DNA from: Candidatus Nanopelagicaceae bacterium
GTDB lineage: Bacteria > Actinomycetota > Actinomycetes > Nanopelagicales > Nanopelagicaceae
Assembly: GCA_947454425.1 (NCBI GenBank)
Contig: CANGJV010000002.1
Coordinates: forward strand, 1 to 49,319
Direction: 5' to 3'
DNA: 49,319 nucleotides
The stretch's first letter is position 1. Every line of letters starts with the position of its first letter. Shown here piece by piece: positions 7,358 through 19,735 of this stretch. The position numbers and the translations under genes were made by a program. The notes under the pieces are model-generated. The model did not search any database, was not told where the DNA came from, and was given only the letters and a program-made list of their open reading frames with translations.

Positions 7358-9589
7358 TTATCCAAATAACTTCTTGAAGGTTTCAGTATGAGCCGTACGT
7401 AACTCAGTGAGCGAAATTGTTGCATCGTTAATTACTAGTGCATCCCCTCCAGTAGTACCTAAGTTTTGTAGTGGAATACTTTTCACTCGAGCAAGATTCT
7501 GAAACGCACTAACCTTCGTTGGTTCTACCGCAACAATCACTCGGCCAGGTGTTTCGCTTAAGAGAGATATCCCTACATTCTCTAACGAAACCGATGCACC
7601 GATGTTGTGGCGAAGTACCATTTCGATAAGTGAAATCGCTAAACCGCCTTGGCTCAAATCATGGGCGGCAGCAAAGAGAGATTCCTTGTTCGCTGTGAGA
7701 AGTAGGTCTATCAAGCGCATCTCGCATTGAAGGTCAGCAGTAGGTGCAATACCTCCGCGCATTCCATGCAGGTAAGCCCATTCGCTTCCGGAGAGATTTT
7801 CATCGGTTGCCCCTAAGAGATAGAGCTCTAAACCAGCGTCAGTAAAGGACATTGGGGTACGAGCGCGGACATCTTCAATCACGCCAAGCACGCCAATCAC
7901 CGGAGTTGGAAGAATTGCGACGCTTCCAGTTTGATTGTAGAAAGAAACGTTTCCACCAGTAACAGGTAGGCCCATCTCCAGGCAACCATCGGCAAGCCCA
8001 CGAACGGTTTCCGCAAATTGCCACATGACTCCTGGATCTTCTGGCGATCCAAAGTTAAGACAGTTGGTAACCGCAAGTGGTTTTGCTCCGGCAGTTGCAA
8101 TATTGCGTGCAGCTTCGGCAAGAGCCAATTTCGCACCTTCATAAGGATTGAGATAGGACCAATTGGCATTTGCATCTGTCGCTATTGCAACTCCAAGATG
8201 AGTTATCTCATCAATACGAACCATGCCTGAATCATCTGGCTGAGATTGAATTGTATTTCCTTGAACATATCGGTCGTATTGATCTGTGACCCAAGACTTA
8301 TCTGCAAGGTTTGGAGTTGCGGCCACTTTAAGTATTGCCTCTTTAATTTCGGCAGCATTTGTTGGAAGTGGTGGATTGATAACATCTTTTGCAACTTCAT
8401 CAACATAGTCAGGCTTTGCTAATGGTCTGTTATAGACGGGGCCATCGTGCGCCACAGTACGTGGAGGTACATCAACAATTAACTCACCATTAAAGGTAAT
8501 CTCTAGATGACTGCCATCCGTGACTTCTCCAATTACCGTTGAAGTCACATCCCACTTCTTGCAAATTTCTAGGAAGCGCTCAATTTTTGATGGCTCAACG
8601 ATTGCGCACATACGTTCTTGCGACTCAGACATGAGAATTTCTTCAGGCGAGAGCGAAGGATCGCGCAATGGAACTTTATCCAGCTGCACCTTCATGCCAC
8701 CTGAACCACCGGAAGCAAGTTCTGAAGTTGCGCACGAAAGACCTGCACCGCCAAGATCTTGAATTCCAACAACAAGATCTTCTGCAAAAATTTCGAGCGA
8801 ACATTCGATGAGAACTTTCTCTACGAAGGGATCTCCCACTTGAACGGCGGGACGCTTAGCTGGACCTTTCGACTCGAATGTCTCAGATGCCAATACTGAG
8901 ACGCCACCGATGCCATCGCCACCAGTCTTTGCGCCATATAAAACGACGAGATTTCCTGCTCCGGCCGCCTTTGCAAGCTTGATATCACTATGTTTCATAA
9001 CGCCGACACAGAGTGCGTTGACCAAAGGATTACCGAGATAAGTTTCGTCGAAGACAACTTCGCCACCAATATTTGGAAGGCCGAGACAATTTCCGTAACC
9101 ACCAACACCAGCGATGATGCCTGGCAAGACTCGACGCGTATCAGCTGCATCGGCCGGACCGAATCGGAGTGGATCCATGACAGCTATTGGTCGCGCGCCC
9201 ATCGTAAGAATGTCACGGACGATTCCACCGACGCCGGTGGCAGCGCCTTGATATGGCTCAATAAATGATGGGTGATTATGTGATTCGATTTTGAAAGTTA
9301 CTGCATATCCCTGCCCGACATCGACAACTCCCGCATTTTCTCCGATACCAACAAGAAGTGCATCTGTCTTAACTGCCTTCTCGCCAAATTGCTTGAGGTG
9401 CACTTTGGAAGATTTGTAAGAACAATGCTCAGACCACATCACTGAGTACATAGCGAGCTCTGAAGAAGTTGGGCGACGTCCAAGAATCTCTTTGATACTT
9501 GCATACTCATCTGGCTTAAGACCGAGTTCTGCATACGGTTGTTTTAAATCTGGATTGGCGATTGCGGCAGCAACAGTATCGAGTGACAT
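7358..9589 (-). CDS. purL: Phosphoribosylformylglycinamidine synthase, large subunit
   Basis: PurL is the ATP-using synthetase of the FGAR to FGAM step. At 743 residues it is the small type that needs PurS and PurQ, both encoded immediately upstream. [12 protein letters not shown] (about residues 50-61) with the catalytic histidine, [30 protein letters not shown] and a duplicated PurM-like second half ([25 protein letters not shown]) define the family. The ATG directly follows the purQ stop; AGGAGG lies within the last purQ codons. The ternary PurLQS complex acts in the cytosol. Confidence 0.97.
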   Translation of the reverse strand: MSLDTVAAAIANPDLKQPYAELGLKPDEYASIKEILGRRPTSSELAMYSVMWSEHCSYKSSKVHLKQFGEKAVKTDALLVGIGENAGVVDVGQGYAVTFKIESHNHPSFIEPYQGAATGVGGIVRDILTMGARPIAVMDPLRFGPADAADTRRVLPGIIAGVGGYGNCLGLPNIGGEVVFDETYLGNPLVNALCVGVMKHSDIKLAKAAGAGNLVVLYGAKTGGDGIGGVSVLASETFESKGPAKRPAVQVGDPFVEKVLIECSLEIFAEDLVVGIQDLGGAGLSCATSELASGGSGGMKVQLDKVPLRDPSLSPEEILMSESQERMCAIVEPSKIERFLEICKKWDVTSTVIGEVTDGSHLEITFNGELIVDVPPRTVAHDGPVYNRPLAKPDYVDEVAKDVINPPLPTNAAEIKEAILKVAATPNLADKSWVTDQYDRYVQGNTIQSQPDDSGMVRIDEITHLGVAIATDANANWSYLNPYEGAKLALAEAARNIATAGAKPLAVTNCLNFGSPEDPGVMWQFAETVRGLADGCLEMGLPVTGGNVSFYNQTGSVAILPTPVIGVLGVIEDVRARTPMSFTDAGLELYLLGATDENLSGSEWAYLHGMRGGIAPTADLQCEMRLIDLLLTANKESLFAAAHDLSQGGLAISLIEMVLRHNIGASVSLENVGISLLSETPGRVIVAVEPTKVSAFQNLARVKSIPLQNLGTTGGDALVINDATISLTELRTAHTETFKKLFG

Positions 9590-10270
9590 TTATTTAGCCC
9601 CTCCTGCTACTAAGGTCTTTAGAACTGAGGTGAAAAATCCAAGTCCATCGGCAGATGGACCAGTCAATGGATTGATAGCATGCTCGGGATGAGGCATCAA
9701 CCCAACAATGTTGCCTCTCTCATTTGTTATACCTGCGATGAGATTGCGAGACCCATTTGGGTTTTCTCCGACGTAACGCGCAATAATTCTGCCTTCGCCT
9801 TCAAGCATCTTAAGAGTTTCGTCATCACATTGGTAAGAACCTTCACCATTTTTTAATGGAATGACAATTTCTTGATTTTCACGAAAAGAATTAGTCCACG
9901 CAGTTTCTGTATTTTCGATTCGGATCGTCTGATCGGTACAGAGAAAGTGAAGATGTTGGTTTCTGGTAAGCGCCCCAGGAATTAAATGTGCTTCAGCTAA
10001 AACTTGAAAGCCATTGCAGATTCCAAGTAGCGGCATTCCACCCTGAGCTGCCGCAATAAGTGGCTCCATCACTGGGGAGAAACGCGAAATTGCGCCACAA
10101 CGGAGGTAATCACCGTAAGAGAATCCGCCAGGCAGGATGACTGCATCGACTCCTTTTAGTTCAGCATCATCGTGCCAGAGCTCGATTGCCTCGCCGCCGG
10201 CGGCGCGAACGGCACGGGCGGCATCTCGATCATCAAGGGTTCCCGGGAAAGTAACAACTCCGATTTTCAT
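9590..10270 (-). CDS. purQ: Phosphoribosylformylglycinamidine synthase, glutaminase subunit
   Basis: PurQ is a class I glutamine amidotransferase that feeds ammonia to PurL. The nucleophile is in [19 protein letters not shown], and the His-x-Glu partners are in MPHPEHA near the C-terminus. The N-terminus ([16 protein letters not shown]) and the oxyanion loop [13 protein letters not shown] are canonical. Length 226 is normal. It starts 5 bp after the purS stop, with GGAGAAG overlapping the end of purS. Confidence 0.97.
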   Translation of the reverse strand: MKIGVVTFPGTLDDRDAARAVRAAGGEAIELWHDDAELKGVDAVILPGGFSYGDYLRCGAISRFSPVMEPLIAAAQGGMPLLGICNGFQVLAEAHLIPGALTRNQHLHFLCTDQTIRIENTETAWTNSFRENQEIVIPLKNGEGSYQCDDETLKMLEGEGRIIARYVGENPNGSRNLIAGITNERGNIVGLMPHPEHAINPLTGPSADGLGFFTSVLKTLVAGGAK

Positions 10271-10275
10271 GGCGG

Positions 10276-10521
10276 TTACTTCTCCACTCGAACTGTGAAG
10301 TTTTCGATGACTGGATTAGAGAGTAACTTTTCTGCGGCATCGCGAACCTCAGCTAGTTGTGCTTCAGTTGGATCGCCCTCAACGGTAATTTCAAAGCGCT
10401 TACCTTGACGAACATCGGTAGCAAATGCGAAACCAAGTCGTGGCAATGCCGCAGCAACAGCCTTACCTTGCGGATCTAAGATTTCTGGCTTCAACATTAC
10501 ATCCACCACGATTGTTGCCAT
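10276..10521 (-). CDS. purS: Phosphoribosylformylglycinamidine synthase, PurS subunit
   Basis: PurS is the small bridging subunit of the PurLQS complex. I place the start at the ATG at 10519-10521 ([19 protein letters not shown]), giving 81 residues, the usual length, with GGGAG 7 nt upstream. An earlier in-frame ATG at 10635 would overlap purC and add an unconserved extension. The body shows [28 protein letters not shown] and a final helix plus strand ENFTVRVE. It is separated from purC by 43 bp, the widest gap inside the purine block. Confidence 0.95.
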   Translation of the reverse strand: MATIVVDVMLKPEILDPQGKAVAAALPRLGFAFATDVRQGKRFEITVEGDPTEAQLAEVRDAAEKLLSNPVIENFTVRVEK

Positions 10522-10564
10522 TGCTATCTCCCTTAAGTTGGTCGGTATTTCAAAACTTTTAAAC

Positions 10565-11446
10565 TTAAAATTTACTTCCTGTAATTCGTTCATATGCCTC
10601 TTCATAGCGAAGAGCTGTCTTTTCGATGATCTCATCCGGAAGTTCGGGCGGTGGAGATTTCTTATCCCATCCGGTTGAAGTTAACCAATCACGAACAAAT
10701 TGCTTATCGAAAGAGGCCTGCTGAGTTCCTGGAGTCCATGCGTCGAGCTCCCAAAAACGTGAAGAATCAGGAGTGAGGACTTCATCACCCAATGTGATCG
10801 CGCCGTCAGCATCAGCCCCAAACTCAAATTTAGTATCAGCGAGAATAATTCCACGGCTTAGCGCGTACTCGGCTGCTGTCTCGTAAAGCTTTAATGAGAG
10901 TTGTCGTAACTCTGCTGCTACTTCTTCTCCAACAATTTTGGATGCGGATTCAAAATCAATATTTACATCATGGTCGCCGATATCTGCCTTTGTTGCCGGT
11001 GTGAAAATCGGAGTTGGAAGTTTTGATCCATCTAGTAATCCTGCCGGAAGTGGATTTCCGCAAACAGCGCTATTGGTTTCGTACTCTGAAAGTCCACTTC
11101 CAGATAAATAGCCGCGCGCTACGCATTCGATTTCATACATCTGAAGTGGCTCAACAATCACGGCACGATCCAGCACTTGGAGAGGAACATCGTCAGAAAT
11201 AAAGTGATTAGGGACAATGTCTCCTAGTAGTTCGAACCAAAAGAGCGAGAGCTGAGTCAAAATAGCGCCCTTATTAGGTATCTCAGACGGCAATACCCAA
11301 TCAAATGCAGAGATTCGATCTGATGCAACAAGGAGAATCTCGCCATCTTCATTTCGGTAGAGATCGCGAACCTTGCCCGTGCGCAGATGAGTCCAGCCAT
11401 CAATTTTCGGCGCAACGGGAGCGCCGTTTTTGCCGAAACCGCTCAT
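10565..11446 (-). CDS. purC: SAICAR synthetase (phosphoribosylaminoimidazole-succinocarboxamide synthase)
   Basis: PurC ligates aspartate to CAIR using ATP. The N-terminal RTGKVRDLYR loop, ASDRISAFDWVLPSEIPNKG, the IECVARGYLSGSG segment, ILADTKFEFG and DEVLTPDSSRFW are all diagnostic. Length 293 is standard for bacteria with the long type. The start overlaps the purB stop by 4 bp (ATGA), indicating coupled translation, so the consecutive steps PurC then PurB are made together. Confidence 0.97.
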   Translation of the reverse strand: MSGFGKNGAPVAPKIDGWTHLRTGKVRDLYRNEDGEILLVASDRISAFDWVLPSEIPNKGAILTQLSLFWFELLGDIVPNHFISDDVPLQVLDRAVIVEPLQMYEIECVARGYLSGSGLSEYETNSAVCGNPLPAGLLDGSKLPTPIFTPATKADIGDHDVNIDFESASKIVGEEVAAELRQLSLKLYETAAEYALSRGIILADTKFEFGADADGAITLGDEVLTPDSSRFWELDAWTPGTQQASFDKQFVRDWLTSTGWDKKSPPPELPDEIIEKTALRYEEAYERITGSKF

Positions 11447-12846
11447 CGAATAGAACCCGGCTTATAAGTCGCTCCTGCTGGGTACTTCTTTGAAATTAAA
11501 TCTACTCTTTTGACCACGCGTTCAACTTGTTGGCGAGCATCACCTGTAAATTCAATTGGATTACCAATCAGGTTTTCGAGTTCGAGTTGATTGAATGGAA
11601 TTCGATTGTCCGAAGCTAACGCTTCAAGCAAGTTATTTGCTTTGCCTTCGCGCATTCCAAGTGCTGCAGCAACTGCATGCTCCTTGATTGCCTCATGTGC
11701 AATTTCGCGACCGATGCCAGCCTTGACTGATGCCATCAATATCTTCGTTGTTGCCAAGAAAGGTAAGTAACGTTCTAGCTCGGCATCCATCACTGCAGGG
11801 AATGCTCCGAATTCGTTAAGTACAGTCAACATTGTTTCCAAGAGACCATCGATTGCATAGAAAGCATCTGCAATTGCCACGCGGCGCACGACGCTGCAAG
11901 AAACATCGCCTTCGTTCCACTGATTTCCTGCGAGCTCGGAGACCATTGATGCATAGCCACGTAAGATGACTGTCAATCCATTGACGCGTTCGCAAGAACG
12001 AGTATTCATCTTATGCGGCATCGCCGAGGAGCCAACTTGTCCGGCTTTAAATCCCTCTGTCACCAACTCTGCGCCAGCCATTAAACGGATAGAGGTTGCA
12101 AGCGATGATGGTGATGCAGCGATCTGCACAAGCGTTGTGAGCACTTCATAATCAAGTGAACGAGGGTAAACCTGTCCGGTTGAATCAAGTACGCGTTCAA
12201 AGCCAAGCGTTGATGCGATGGCTGCCTCTAACTTCTGGTGGTCTTGTGAGCCGCCCAGTAAATCGATTGAATCTTGTGCAGTGCCCACCGGTCCTTTAAT
12301 TCCACGCATCGGATAACGATTTTGTAGGCTCTCTAAACGTTCGAATGCATAGAGCAACTCTTCAGCTGCAGAGGCGAATCGCTTTCCAAGTGTTGTGATT
12401 TGTGCCGGAACATTATGTGAACGTCCCGCAATCGGACGATCACTGTATAGAGCAGCCTTCGCTGCAAGTTGGGAAAGGAGTGCGACCGTCTTATCTCGTA
12501 CGATATTGAGACCATTACGTATCTGAAGCGCCTCTATATTTTCAGTGAGATCCCGACTAGTCATCCCGGCATGGATAGCTTCATGTCCAGCCAAAGCGTT
12601 AAATTCTTCAATCCGCGCCTTTACATCGTGGCGAGTGATCTTTTCACGAGCATCAATTGAAGCCAGATTTACTGTATTAATAACCTTTTCGTAATCTGCG
12701 ATAACTTTAGAATCTATTGAGTGTCCCAGTTGTGATTGCGCGCGAGCAACAGCAATCCATAATTGACGCTCTGCAATAATTTTTGCCTCTGGTGCAAAAA
12801 TCTCTTGCATCTCCTTAGATGCATAACGGTTTGCAAGTACGCTCAT
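11443..12846 (-). CDS. purB: Adenylosuccinate lyase
   Basis: PurB cleaves SAICAR to AICAR and adenylosuccinate to AMP, so it serves both the main path and the AMP branch. The fumarase/lyase signature GSSAMPHKMNTRSCERV is intact, and earlier catalytic regions (MTSRDLTEN, AGRSHNVPAQITT) are present. Length 467 is normal. GGGGAAG precedes the ATG with a 6-nt spacer that overlaps the purD stop. It lies between purD and purC in the leftward operon. Confidence 0.97.
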   Translation of the reverse strand: MSVLANRYASKEMQEIFAPEAKIIAERQLWIAVARAQSQLGHSIDSKVIADYEKVINTVNLASIDAREKITRHDVKARIEEFNALAGHEAIHAGMTSRDLTENIEALQIRNGLNIVRDKTVALLSQLAAKAALYSDRPIAGRSHNVPAQITTLGKRFASAAEELLYAFERLESLQNRYPMRGIKGPVGTAQDSIDLLGGSQDHQKLEAAIASTLGFERVLDSTGQVYPRSLDYEVLTTLVQIAASPSSLATSIRLMAGAELVTEGFKAGQVGSSAMPHKMNTRSCERVNGLTVILRGYASMVSELAGNQWNEGDVSCSVVRRVAIADAFYAIDGLLETMLTVLNEFGAFPAVMDAELERYLPFLATTKILMASVKAGIGREIAHEAIKEHAVAAALGMREGKANNLLEALASDNRIPFNQLELENLIGNPIEFTGDARQQVERVVKRVDLISKKYPAGATYKPGSIR

Positions 12847-12849
12847 CGA

Positions 12850-14082
12850 TTACTTCCCCTTACTAGCAGCTAGCGCGATATCAGTGCGATAAAACGAGTT
12901 CTCTAAGGTGATGCCCTTGATTGTGGCGTAAGCCTTCGCTCTTGCCGATGAAAGGTTTTCACCAATTCCAGTAACAGTCAGAACTCGCCCGCCTTTTGAG
13001 ATCAAGCGGCCTTCAGATTGCGCAGTACCTGAATGATAGATAGTTGCAGCTGATGATGTCGGTAATGAAACTTCATTCCCAAATATTGGTGATTCAGGAT
13101 AGCCAGCTGATGCAAGAACGACTGTTACTGCACTTTCGGGTGACCAGTTCAGCACTTTGTCATCAAGATTGTCAGTTGCTGCACTGTAGAGAAGAGTTGC
13201 CAGGGGCGTCTTAAGACGAGGGATCAAAACTTGAGTCTCTGGGTCACCAAAGCGTGCATTGAACTCAATCACACGAATTCCATTCTTGGTCAACGCTAGC
13301 CCTGCATATAACAAGCCTACGAAAGGAGTTCCGCGCGCTGCCATCTCGGCAATCATTGGCGCTAAAACATTTTCATATGTCATCTCGACGATATCTTCTG
13401 GTGCCCACGGCAATGGGGAGTAAGCGCCCATTCCACCTGTATTTGTTCCGAGATCTCCATCTAGAGCTCGCTTGAAATCTTGCGCAGGTTCCATCGCCAA
13501 AATATTTCGACCATCTGAGATTCCGAATAAAGAAATCTCTGGACCATCTAAATACTCTTCAATAACAACACGGTTGCAAGCAAGTGCATGATTGAGAGCC
13601 GCTTCACGATCATCGGTAACAACCACACCTTTGCCGGCGGCAAGTCCATCATCTTTCACAACATATGGTGCACCAAATGTATCGAGCGCTTTCTCAATCT
13701 CTGACTGAGATGTGCAGGTAAAACTATGTGCCGTTGGAACGCCCGCATCAAGCATTACGCCCTTTGCAAAATCTTTTGAACCTTCAAGTTGTGCCGCTGC
13801 CTTTGATGGACCAAATACTGGAATACCAAGTGCACGAATCGAATCTGCCGCTCCATTGACGAGTGGGATTTCGGGACCAATCACAACAAGATCCACTGAT
13901 AAAGATTGTGCAAGCGCTGCAATTGCTGAGTTATCTGTAACGTCCAGCGGGTGAAGTGTGGCGATCTCAGCAATGCCTGGATTGCCTGGTGCGACGTGGA
14001 GTTCTGTACAAGCTGAATCTGCTCGTAGTCCTAGTGCAAGTGCGTGTTCACGACCGCCACTTCCGACTAGGAGGATTTTCAT
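12850..14082 (-). CDS. purD: Phosphoribosylamine-glycine ligase (GAR synthetase)
   Basis: PurD is the ATP-grasp ligase joining glycine to phosphoribosylamine. It opens [16 protein letters not shown] and carries [37 protein letters not shown] and [16 protein letters not shown], all family landmarks. Length 410 is that of the stand-alone bacterial enzyme, with no PurM or PurN fusion. It is 3 bp downstream of purA, and no clear Shine-Dalgarno is seen, so re-initiation after purA is likely. Confidence 0.97.
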   Translation of the reverse strand: MKILLVGSGGREHALALGLRADSACTELHVAPGNPGIAEIATLHPLDVTDNSAIAALAQSLSVDLVVIGPEIPLVNGAADSIRALGIPVFGPSKAAAQLEGSKDFAKGVMLDAGVPTAHSFTCTSQSEIEKALDTFGAPYVVKDDGLAAGKGVVVTDDREAALNHALACNRVVIEEYLDGPEISLFGISDGRNILAMEPAQDFKRALDGDLGTNTGGMGAYSPLPWAPEDIVEMTYENVLAPMIAEMAARGTPFVGLLYAGLALTKNGIRVIEFNARFGDPETQVLIPRLKTPLATLLYSAATDNLDDKVLNWSPESAVTVVLASAGYPESPIFGNEVSLPTSSAATIYHSGTAQSEGRLISKGGRVLTVTGIGENLSSARAKAYATIKGITLENSFYRTDIALAASKGK

Positions 14083-14085
14083 GGT

Positions 14086-15402
<1,317 letters not shown>

Positions 15403-16437
15403 TTACTTAAGAAGTGATGTGCCGGTTGAGCGAAGATCTTCGCAAGCAAGTGCCACTCGTGCAGCAATTCCTGCCTCTGCAGCCTTACCCCACGCACGTG
15501 GGTCATATGACTTCTTATTTCCGATTTCGCCATCAATCTTGAGAACGCCGTCATAGTTCTTCATCATGTGATCAACAACTGGACGAGTAAATGCATACTG
15601 AGTATCGGTATCGATATTCATCTTGATGACACCGTAATCGAGTGAGTCACGAATCTCTGAAAGTAGTGAACCAGAGCCACCGTGGAATACGAGATCCATT
15701 GGCTTGCTTCCAGCTGCTTGGCCAAGCTTTGCTGCGACTGCATCTTGAAGATCCTTCAGGATGCCAGGGCTTAGAACAACGTTTCCTGGCTTGTAAACAC
15801 CGTGAACGTTTCCGAATGTTGCAGCAACCATATAGCGACCATTTGATCCATCGCCAAGAGTTTCAAGTGTAAGGAGCGCATCTTCTGGAGTTGAGTAGAG
15901 CTTTGCATCGTGCTTTGCTTCTACGCCATCTTCTTCGCCGCCAACAACTCCAATTTCAATTTCAAGAATTGTGTTTGCAGCAACTGACTTTGCAAGAAGT
16001 TCCTTTGCAATAAGCATGTTCTCTTTCATGTCGACAGCTGAGCCATCCCACATGTGAGAGTTAAATAGTGGCGCCTTGCCATCTTTAATGCGCTGCGCAC
16101 CGAGCTCGAGAAGTGGACGCATAAAGGTATCGAGCTTCTCTTTTGGGCAGTGATCAGTATGGATTGCAATATTTACGTTGTAATTCTTTGCAACAACATG
16201 AGCGAATTCAGCGAGCGCTACTGCGCCTGCAACCTGATCCTTAACAGTCGAACCTGATGCGTACTCTGCTCCACCCCATGAGAATTGGATGATTCCATCT
16301 GATTGCGCCTCTGCGAAGCCACGGATTGCGCCGATGATTGTCTGAGAAGAAGAGACGTTGATGGCTGGGTATGCGAACTTGCCGGCCTTAGCGCGGTCTA
16401 ACATCGCTGCATAAACTTCAGGGGTTGCAATTGGCAT
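15403..16437 (-). CDS. fba: Class II fructose-bisphosphate aldolase
   Basis: This zinc-dependent aldolase interconverts fructose 1,6-bisphosphate with DHAP and glyceraldehyde 3-phosphate. AIHTDHCPKEKLD (zinc ligand region), EIEIGVVGGEEDGVE, VFHGGSGSL and KMNIDTDTQYAFTRP identify a class IIA enzyme of 344 residues. GGAG lies 5 nt before the ATG. It heads the leftward purine block. Glycolytic supply of pentose-phosphate precursors is a plausible but unproven reason for the linkage. Confidence 0.97.
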   Translation of the reverse strand: MPIATPEVYAAMLDRAKAGKFAYPAINVSSSQTIIGAIRGFAEAQSDGIIQFSWGGAEYASGSTVKDQVAGAVALAEFAHVVAKNYNVNIAIHTDHCPKEKLDTFMRPLLELGAQRIKDGKAPLFNSHMWDGSAVDMKENMLIAKELLAKSVAANTILEIEIGVVGGEEDGVEAKHDAKLYSTPEDALLTLETLGDGSNGRYMVAATFGNVHGVYKPGNVVLSPGILKDLQDAVAAKLGQAAGSKPMDLVFHGGSGSLLSEIRDSLDYGVIKMNIDTDTQYAFTRPVVDHMMKNYDGVLKIDGEIGNKKSYDPRAWGKAAEAGIAARVALACEDLRSTGTSLLK

Positions 16438-16789
16438 GATGACTCCAATGGATTAGATCTACATGAATGTAAACCTTGAACCGGAGGCGCCTTTGGCTCT
16501 AGTACTGGCTTACGGCTAATCCAACCACTTACCCCCGCCTAAGCGAAAATCGCCACCCGTAATGGCTCGAAATATGGAATTTTCAGCGGAGAAATTTATG
16601 AATCGCGGCGATGAGGGCGGTTAAAAGCGCCTGATTTGAAAGGAATTTAAGGAGGTAGCTGAGGAAGGTTATAAGTGTCATGGGCAGATAGTGGGGCAAA
16701 TGAGTGAGCCAAAACGGAGATTGCAATGTGGCTGTGGAGAGAGTTACCACTCTAGGCAGCAAGAAATGAACCTTGTAGCCTTATGAGTT
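16438..16789. other. Divergent intergenic region fba / acs, longest gap in the window
   Basis: The 352 bp between fba and acs hold no RNA gene or convincing ORF. Near fba is an imperfect inverted repeat, ACAT-GA-ATGT (16462-16471). A strong Shine-Dalgarno-like AAGGAGGT at about 16650 has no start codon at a usable distance. TAGCCT (16776-16781) ends 8 nt before the acs ATG and is the likely acs -10. I found no clear TGTGA-N6-TCACA Crp site, although acs is a common Crp target in relatives. Confidence 0.6.
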
Positions 16790-18748
16790 ATGAGCACCGA
16801 ATCCTTGGAAAACCTCTCAAGCGAGAACCGAACTTTTGCACCTACTCCAGAGTTTGCCGCTCAAGCAAATGCCCAACCAGATCTGTACGCCAGAGCTCAA
16901 GCAGATACCTTAAAATTTTGGGAACAACAAGCCGATTCACTTCATTGGGATCGTAAATGGGATACCACCCTTGAGTGGAGACCACCATTTGCAAAGTGGT
17001 TTGTCGGAGGCAAGATTAATGCCTCAGTAAATGCACTTGATCGCCACGTCGAAGAAGGACACGGAGGTCGCATTGCCTTTTACTTTGAAGGCGAACCCGG
17101 AGATACTCGAACAATCTCCTATGCCCAACTGCTAACTGAGGTAAGTAAGGCCGCTAATGCACTTACCGAATTAGGAATTGTTGCAGGTGACAGAGTCGCA
17201 ATTTACATGCCACTTATTCCTGAAGCAGCAGTCGCAATGTTGGCATGCGCGCGAATCGGAGCCATCCACTCAGTTGTATTTGGTGGATTCTCAGCAGAGG
17301 CTTTGCTCTCACGTATACAAGATGCAGATGCAAAATTAGTAATTACAGCAGATGGCGGATTCCGCAAAGGCGCAGCATTCGCTCTCAAACCTGCAGTTGA
17401 TGAAGCGCTTCTTGGTGTAACTAATGTGAAAAATGTTTTAGTAGTAAAGCGCACCGGACAAGAAACTCCTTGGAAAGAAGGAAGAGATATCTGGTGGAGT
17501 GAACTCGTAGATCGCCAACGTTCTACTCATAACCCTGAGTTCTTTGATAGTGAACATCCGCTCTTCATTCTTTATACATCTGGAACAACAGCTAAACCAA
17601 AGGGAATCTTTCACACCACTGGCGGGTATCTGACACAAGTGGCCTACACACATAAAGCTGTCTTTGATATAAAACCAAAAACAGATGTCTACTGGTGCAC
17701 CGCTGATGTTGGCTGGATAACCGGCCATTCATACATGGTTTATGGGCCGCTGATAAATGGTGCGACACAGGTGATGTATGAAGGCACACCTGATACGCCA
17801 CATAAGGGTCGTATATTTGAAATTGTGGAGAAGTACGGCGTCACGATTTTATATACAGCTCCAACACTGATTCGAACCTGGATGAAGTGGGGTGATGAAT
17901 TCCCCAATCAATTTAGCCTTGGAACGCTTCGACTACTTGGATCTGTTGGAGAACCAATTAATCCTGAGGCATGGATTTGGTATCGCCAAGTTATTGGTGG
18001 CGGCCGTTGTCCCATTGTTGATACTTGGTGGCAGACCGAAACCGGTGCCATCATGATTTCGCCATTGCCAGGAATTACCGCGACCAAACCTGGTTCTGCA
18101 ATGAGACCTCTTCCTGGAATTAGTACGAAGGTCGTTGATGACAATGGCGCACCGGTAGGAAATGGCCACGGTGGATATCTCGTTATTGACCAGCCTTGGC
18201 CTTCAATGTTGCGAGGAATTTGGGGCGAAGAAGAGAGATATAAAGAAACGTATTGGTCGCGTTGGGATGGCGTTTATTTTGCAGGTGACGGGGCAAAGCT
18301 AGATGAGGATGGAGCAATCTGGTTACTTGGTCGTGTAGATGATGTGATGAATGTTTCAGGCCACCGGATTTCGACTACTGAAGTGGAGTCAGCCCTTGTC
18401 TCTCATGAGGCAGTAGCAGAAGCTGCTGTTGTAGGTGCCGCTGATGCAATGACGGGACAAGGAATTGTTGCATTTGTAATTCTTCGAGGAGGAGTCGAAC
18501 ATCTTGAAGGTGATCAACTTATAAAAGAGCTCCGGGATCACGTCACCAAAGAAATTGGAGCAATAGCAAAGCCCCGTCAGATCATGGTTGTCAACGAACT
18601 TCCAAAGACTCGAAGCGGCAAGATTATGCGACGGTTACTGAAAGATGTCGCGGAAAATCGAGTCGTTGGTGATGCCACCACACTGGCTGATCCCAATGTG
18701 ATGAAGTTGATCTCTGAAGGGTTAAAAGGGGCTACGGCTGAGGATTAA
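16790..18748 (+). CDS. acs: Acetyl-CoA synthetase
   Basis: Acs activates acetate to acetyl-CoA through acetyl-AMP. The 652-residue protein has the adenylate-forming P-loop [33 protein letters not shown] and the C-terminal [13 protein letters not shown]. The lysine of that last motif is the residue acetylated in the family to switch activity off. The ATG lacks a Shine-Dalgarno; TAGCCT 8 nt upstream suggests a leaderless message. The 3' end overlaps the convergent cvpA gene by 17 bp. In mycobacteria acs lies in the same crp-nth-marP region (from memory). Confidence 0.97.
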   Translation: MSTESLENLSSENRTFAPTPEFAAQANAQPDLYARAQADTLKFWEQQADSLHWDRKWDTTLEWRPPFAKWFVGGKINASVNALDRHVEEGHGGRIAFYFEGEPGDTRTISYAQLLTEVSKAANALTELGIVAGDRVAIYMPLIPEAAVAMLACARIGAIHSVVFGGFSAEALLSRIQDADAKLVITADGGFRKGAAFALKPAVDEALLGVTNVKNVLVVKRTGQETPWKEGRDIWWSELVDRQRSTHNPEFFDSEHPLFILYTSGTTAKPKGIFHTTGGYLTQVAYTHKAVFDIKPKTDVYWCTADVGWITGHSYMVYGPLINGATQVMYEGTPDTPHKGRIFEIVEKYGVTILYTAPTLIRTWMKWGDEFPNQFSLGTLRLLGSVGEPINPEAWIWYRQVIGGGRCPIVDTWWQTETGAIMISPLPGITATKPGSAMRPLPGISTKVVDDNGAPVGNGHGGYLVIDQPWPSMLRGIWGEEERYKETYWSRWDGVYFAGDGAKLDEDGAIWLLGRVDDVMNVSGHRISTTEVESALVSHEAVAEAAVVGAADAMTGQGIVAFVILRGGVEHLEGDQLIKELRDHVTKEIGAIAKPRQIMVVNELPKTRSGKIMRRLLKDVAENRVVGDATTLADPNVMKLISEGLKGATAED

Positions 18749-19199
18749 TAAGCTTTTCAACTTCATTTCCAACCGCGTTAAATACGCTTGGCGCATGAGT
18801 GTTGAGCTGTAAGTAAAGCTTGCTCTCGGATATATCGTTTTGGCCAGGTGTCCATGGCGCAAATAACAAGATTGTTCCAATGACATAAAAGAGGAATACG
18901 TACTTAGTGGCCTCAAATATTGCACCGGCCAGTGAATCTATCCAACGAAGTGGTCCACGAATAAGTGTGAACTTTATAGTCTTTGCAATTTTAGTTCCGA
19001 CCCAAGCAGCGGTGTAAGCACCGGTAATAATTGCTACGACTAGCCAGCCAGTCTTGTTGTATTGAACAACAAAGTACATCGCAGCGATTGCTCCGATAAT
19101 AAAAAATGCTGTGCGAATAATGGTTGTGAGCAAGCCATTTTTATAACCGTTAACCAGCGCTCCGATAGCGATGAGGGTGAAGATAATGTCGAAGATCAT
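18732..19199 (-). CDS. CvpA-family membrane protein (MarP membrane domain without protease)
   Basis: This 155-residue protein has four predicted membrane helices (starting [12 protein letters not shown], then [32 protein letters not shown] and [15 protein letters not shown]) and the CvpA hallmark NGYKNGLL after the first helix. In M. tuberculosis and Streptomyces the gene at this position is MarP, a CvpA domain followed by a trypsin-like periplasmic protease. Here the protein ends soon after helix 4, with about 35 extra residues and no His-Asp-Ser protease. It overlaps tlpA by 4 bp and acs by 17 bp. Role: possibly a membrane anchor or scaffold; unproven. Confidence 0.82.
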   Translation of the reverse strand: MIFDIIFTLIAIGALVNGYKNGLLTTIIRTAFFIIGAIAAMYFVVQYNKTGWLVVAIITGAYTAAWVGTKIAKTIKFTLIRGPLRWIDSLAGAIFEATKYVFLFYVIGTILLFAPWTPGQNDISESKLYLQLNTHAPSVFNAVGNEVEKLINPQP

Positions 19200-19735
19200 C
19201 CGCTTATTCCGAAATACTTGAACGAAAGGGTGCGAATTTCTTCGGTAGAGTTAAATGGGCCGACTTTCTTGAATAATACTTTTCCATTTTCATCGACAAA
19301 CCAACTGACAGGAACACCCATGCCAAAGAACATTCGAGTCGATCCATCGCCATCGTAAAGATTTGGCCACATGATTCCGTGGGTTCTGGCGAACATTCGC
19401 CCATCTTCAATTTGCTTTTCTTCTACGTCAACTCCGATTAATTGAAGGCGTGGATCCATAGTTTGATAAAACTCATTTAAATATGGGAGTTCTTTCTTGC
19501 ATGGTTCGCACCACGAGCCCCACACATTAATAATTGCAGGCCCTTTAATTGCCGCAATATTTACACCTTTGCCGCTATCGAGGCATCCTGCTTCAATATC
19601 TTGCTTTGGATTTTCGATGAGTGAAATGTGATTACAGGGAAGAACCTGTCCAGTGATGATTGGTTCGGAATTTCCGCACGAGGTAAGAATCAACAAGGCT
19701 GTCAGTACAAGAGCGCTCTTACGTCGTAAATTCAT
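19196..19735 (-). CDS. TlpA/ResA-like thiol-disulfide lipoprotein
   Basis: This 179-residue lipoprotein has a signal peptide ending in lipobox LTSC (lipidated C20), so it is anchored outside the membrane. The thioredoxin fold carries the active site WCEPC (residues 75-79) in [17 protein letters not shown], and the cis-proline region [14 protein letters not shown]. Such proteins reduce extracytoplasmic disulfides, often for cytochrome c maturation or redox balance. Extra cysteines C34 and C51 may form a second disulfide. It overlaps nth and cvpA by 4 bp each. This order nth-tlpA-marP is conserved in actinobacteria. Confidence 0.88.
   Translation of the reverse strand: MNLRRKSALVLTALLILTSCGNSEPIITGQVLPCNHISLIENPKQDIEAGCLDSGKGVNIAAIKGPAIINVWGSWCEPCKKELPYLNEFYQTMDPRLQLIGVDVEEKQIEDGRMFARTHGIMWPNLYDGDGSTRMFFGMGVPVSWFVDENGKVLFKKVGPFNSTEEIRTLSFKYFGISG

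Noticed and set aside
16650-16657. AAGGAGGT as ribosome site of a hidden small gene
   Set aside because: No ATG, GTG or TTG opens a useful frame 5-12 nt downstream.
16672-16760. Crp binding site before acs
   Set aside because: Only partial half-sites such as GTGG-N9-CCAC are seen; no TGTGA-N6-TCACA match is convincing.
16766-16786. Six-codon leader peptide (MNLVAL) before acs
   Set aside because: No ribosome site, and it overlaps the likely acs promoter, so it is probably not transcribed.
17592-17801. Minus-strand frame inside acs (69 codons)
   Set aside because: It is a shadow of the acs frame, with no ribosome site, no recognisable domain and skewed composition.
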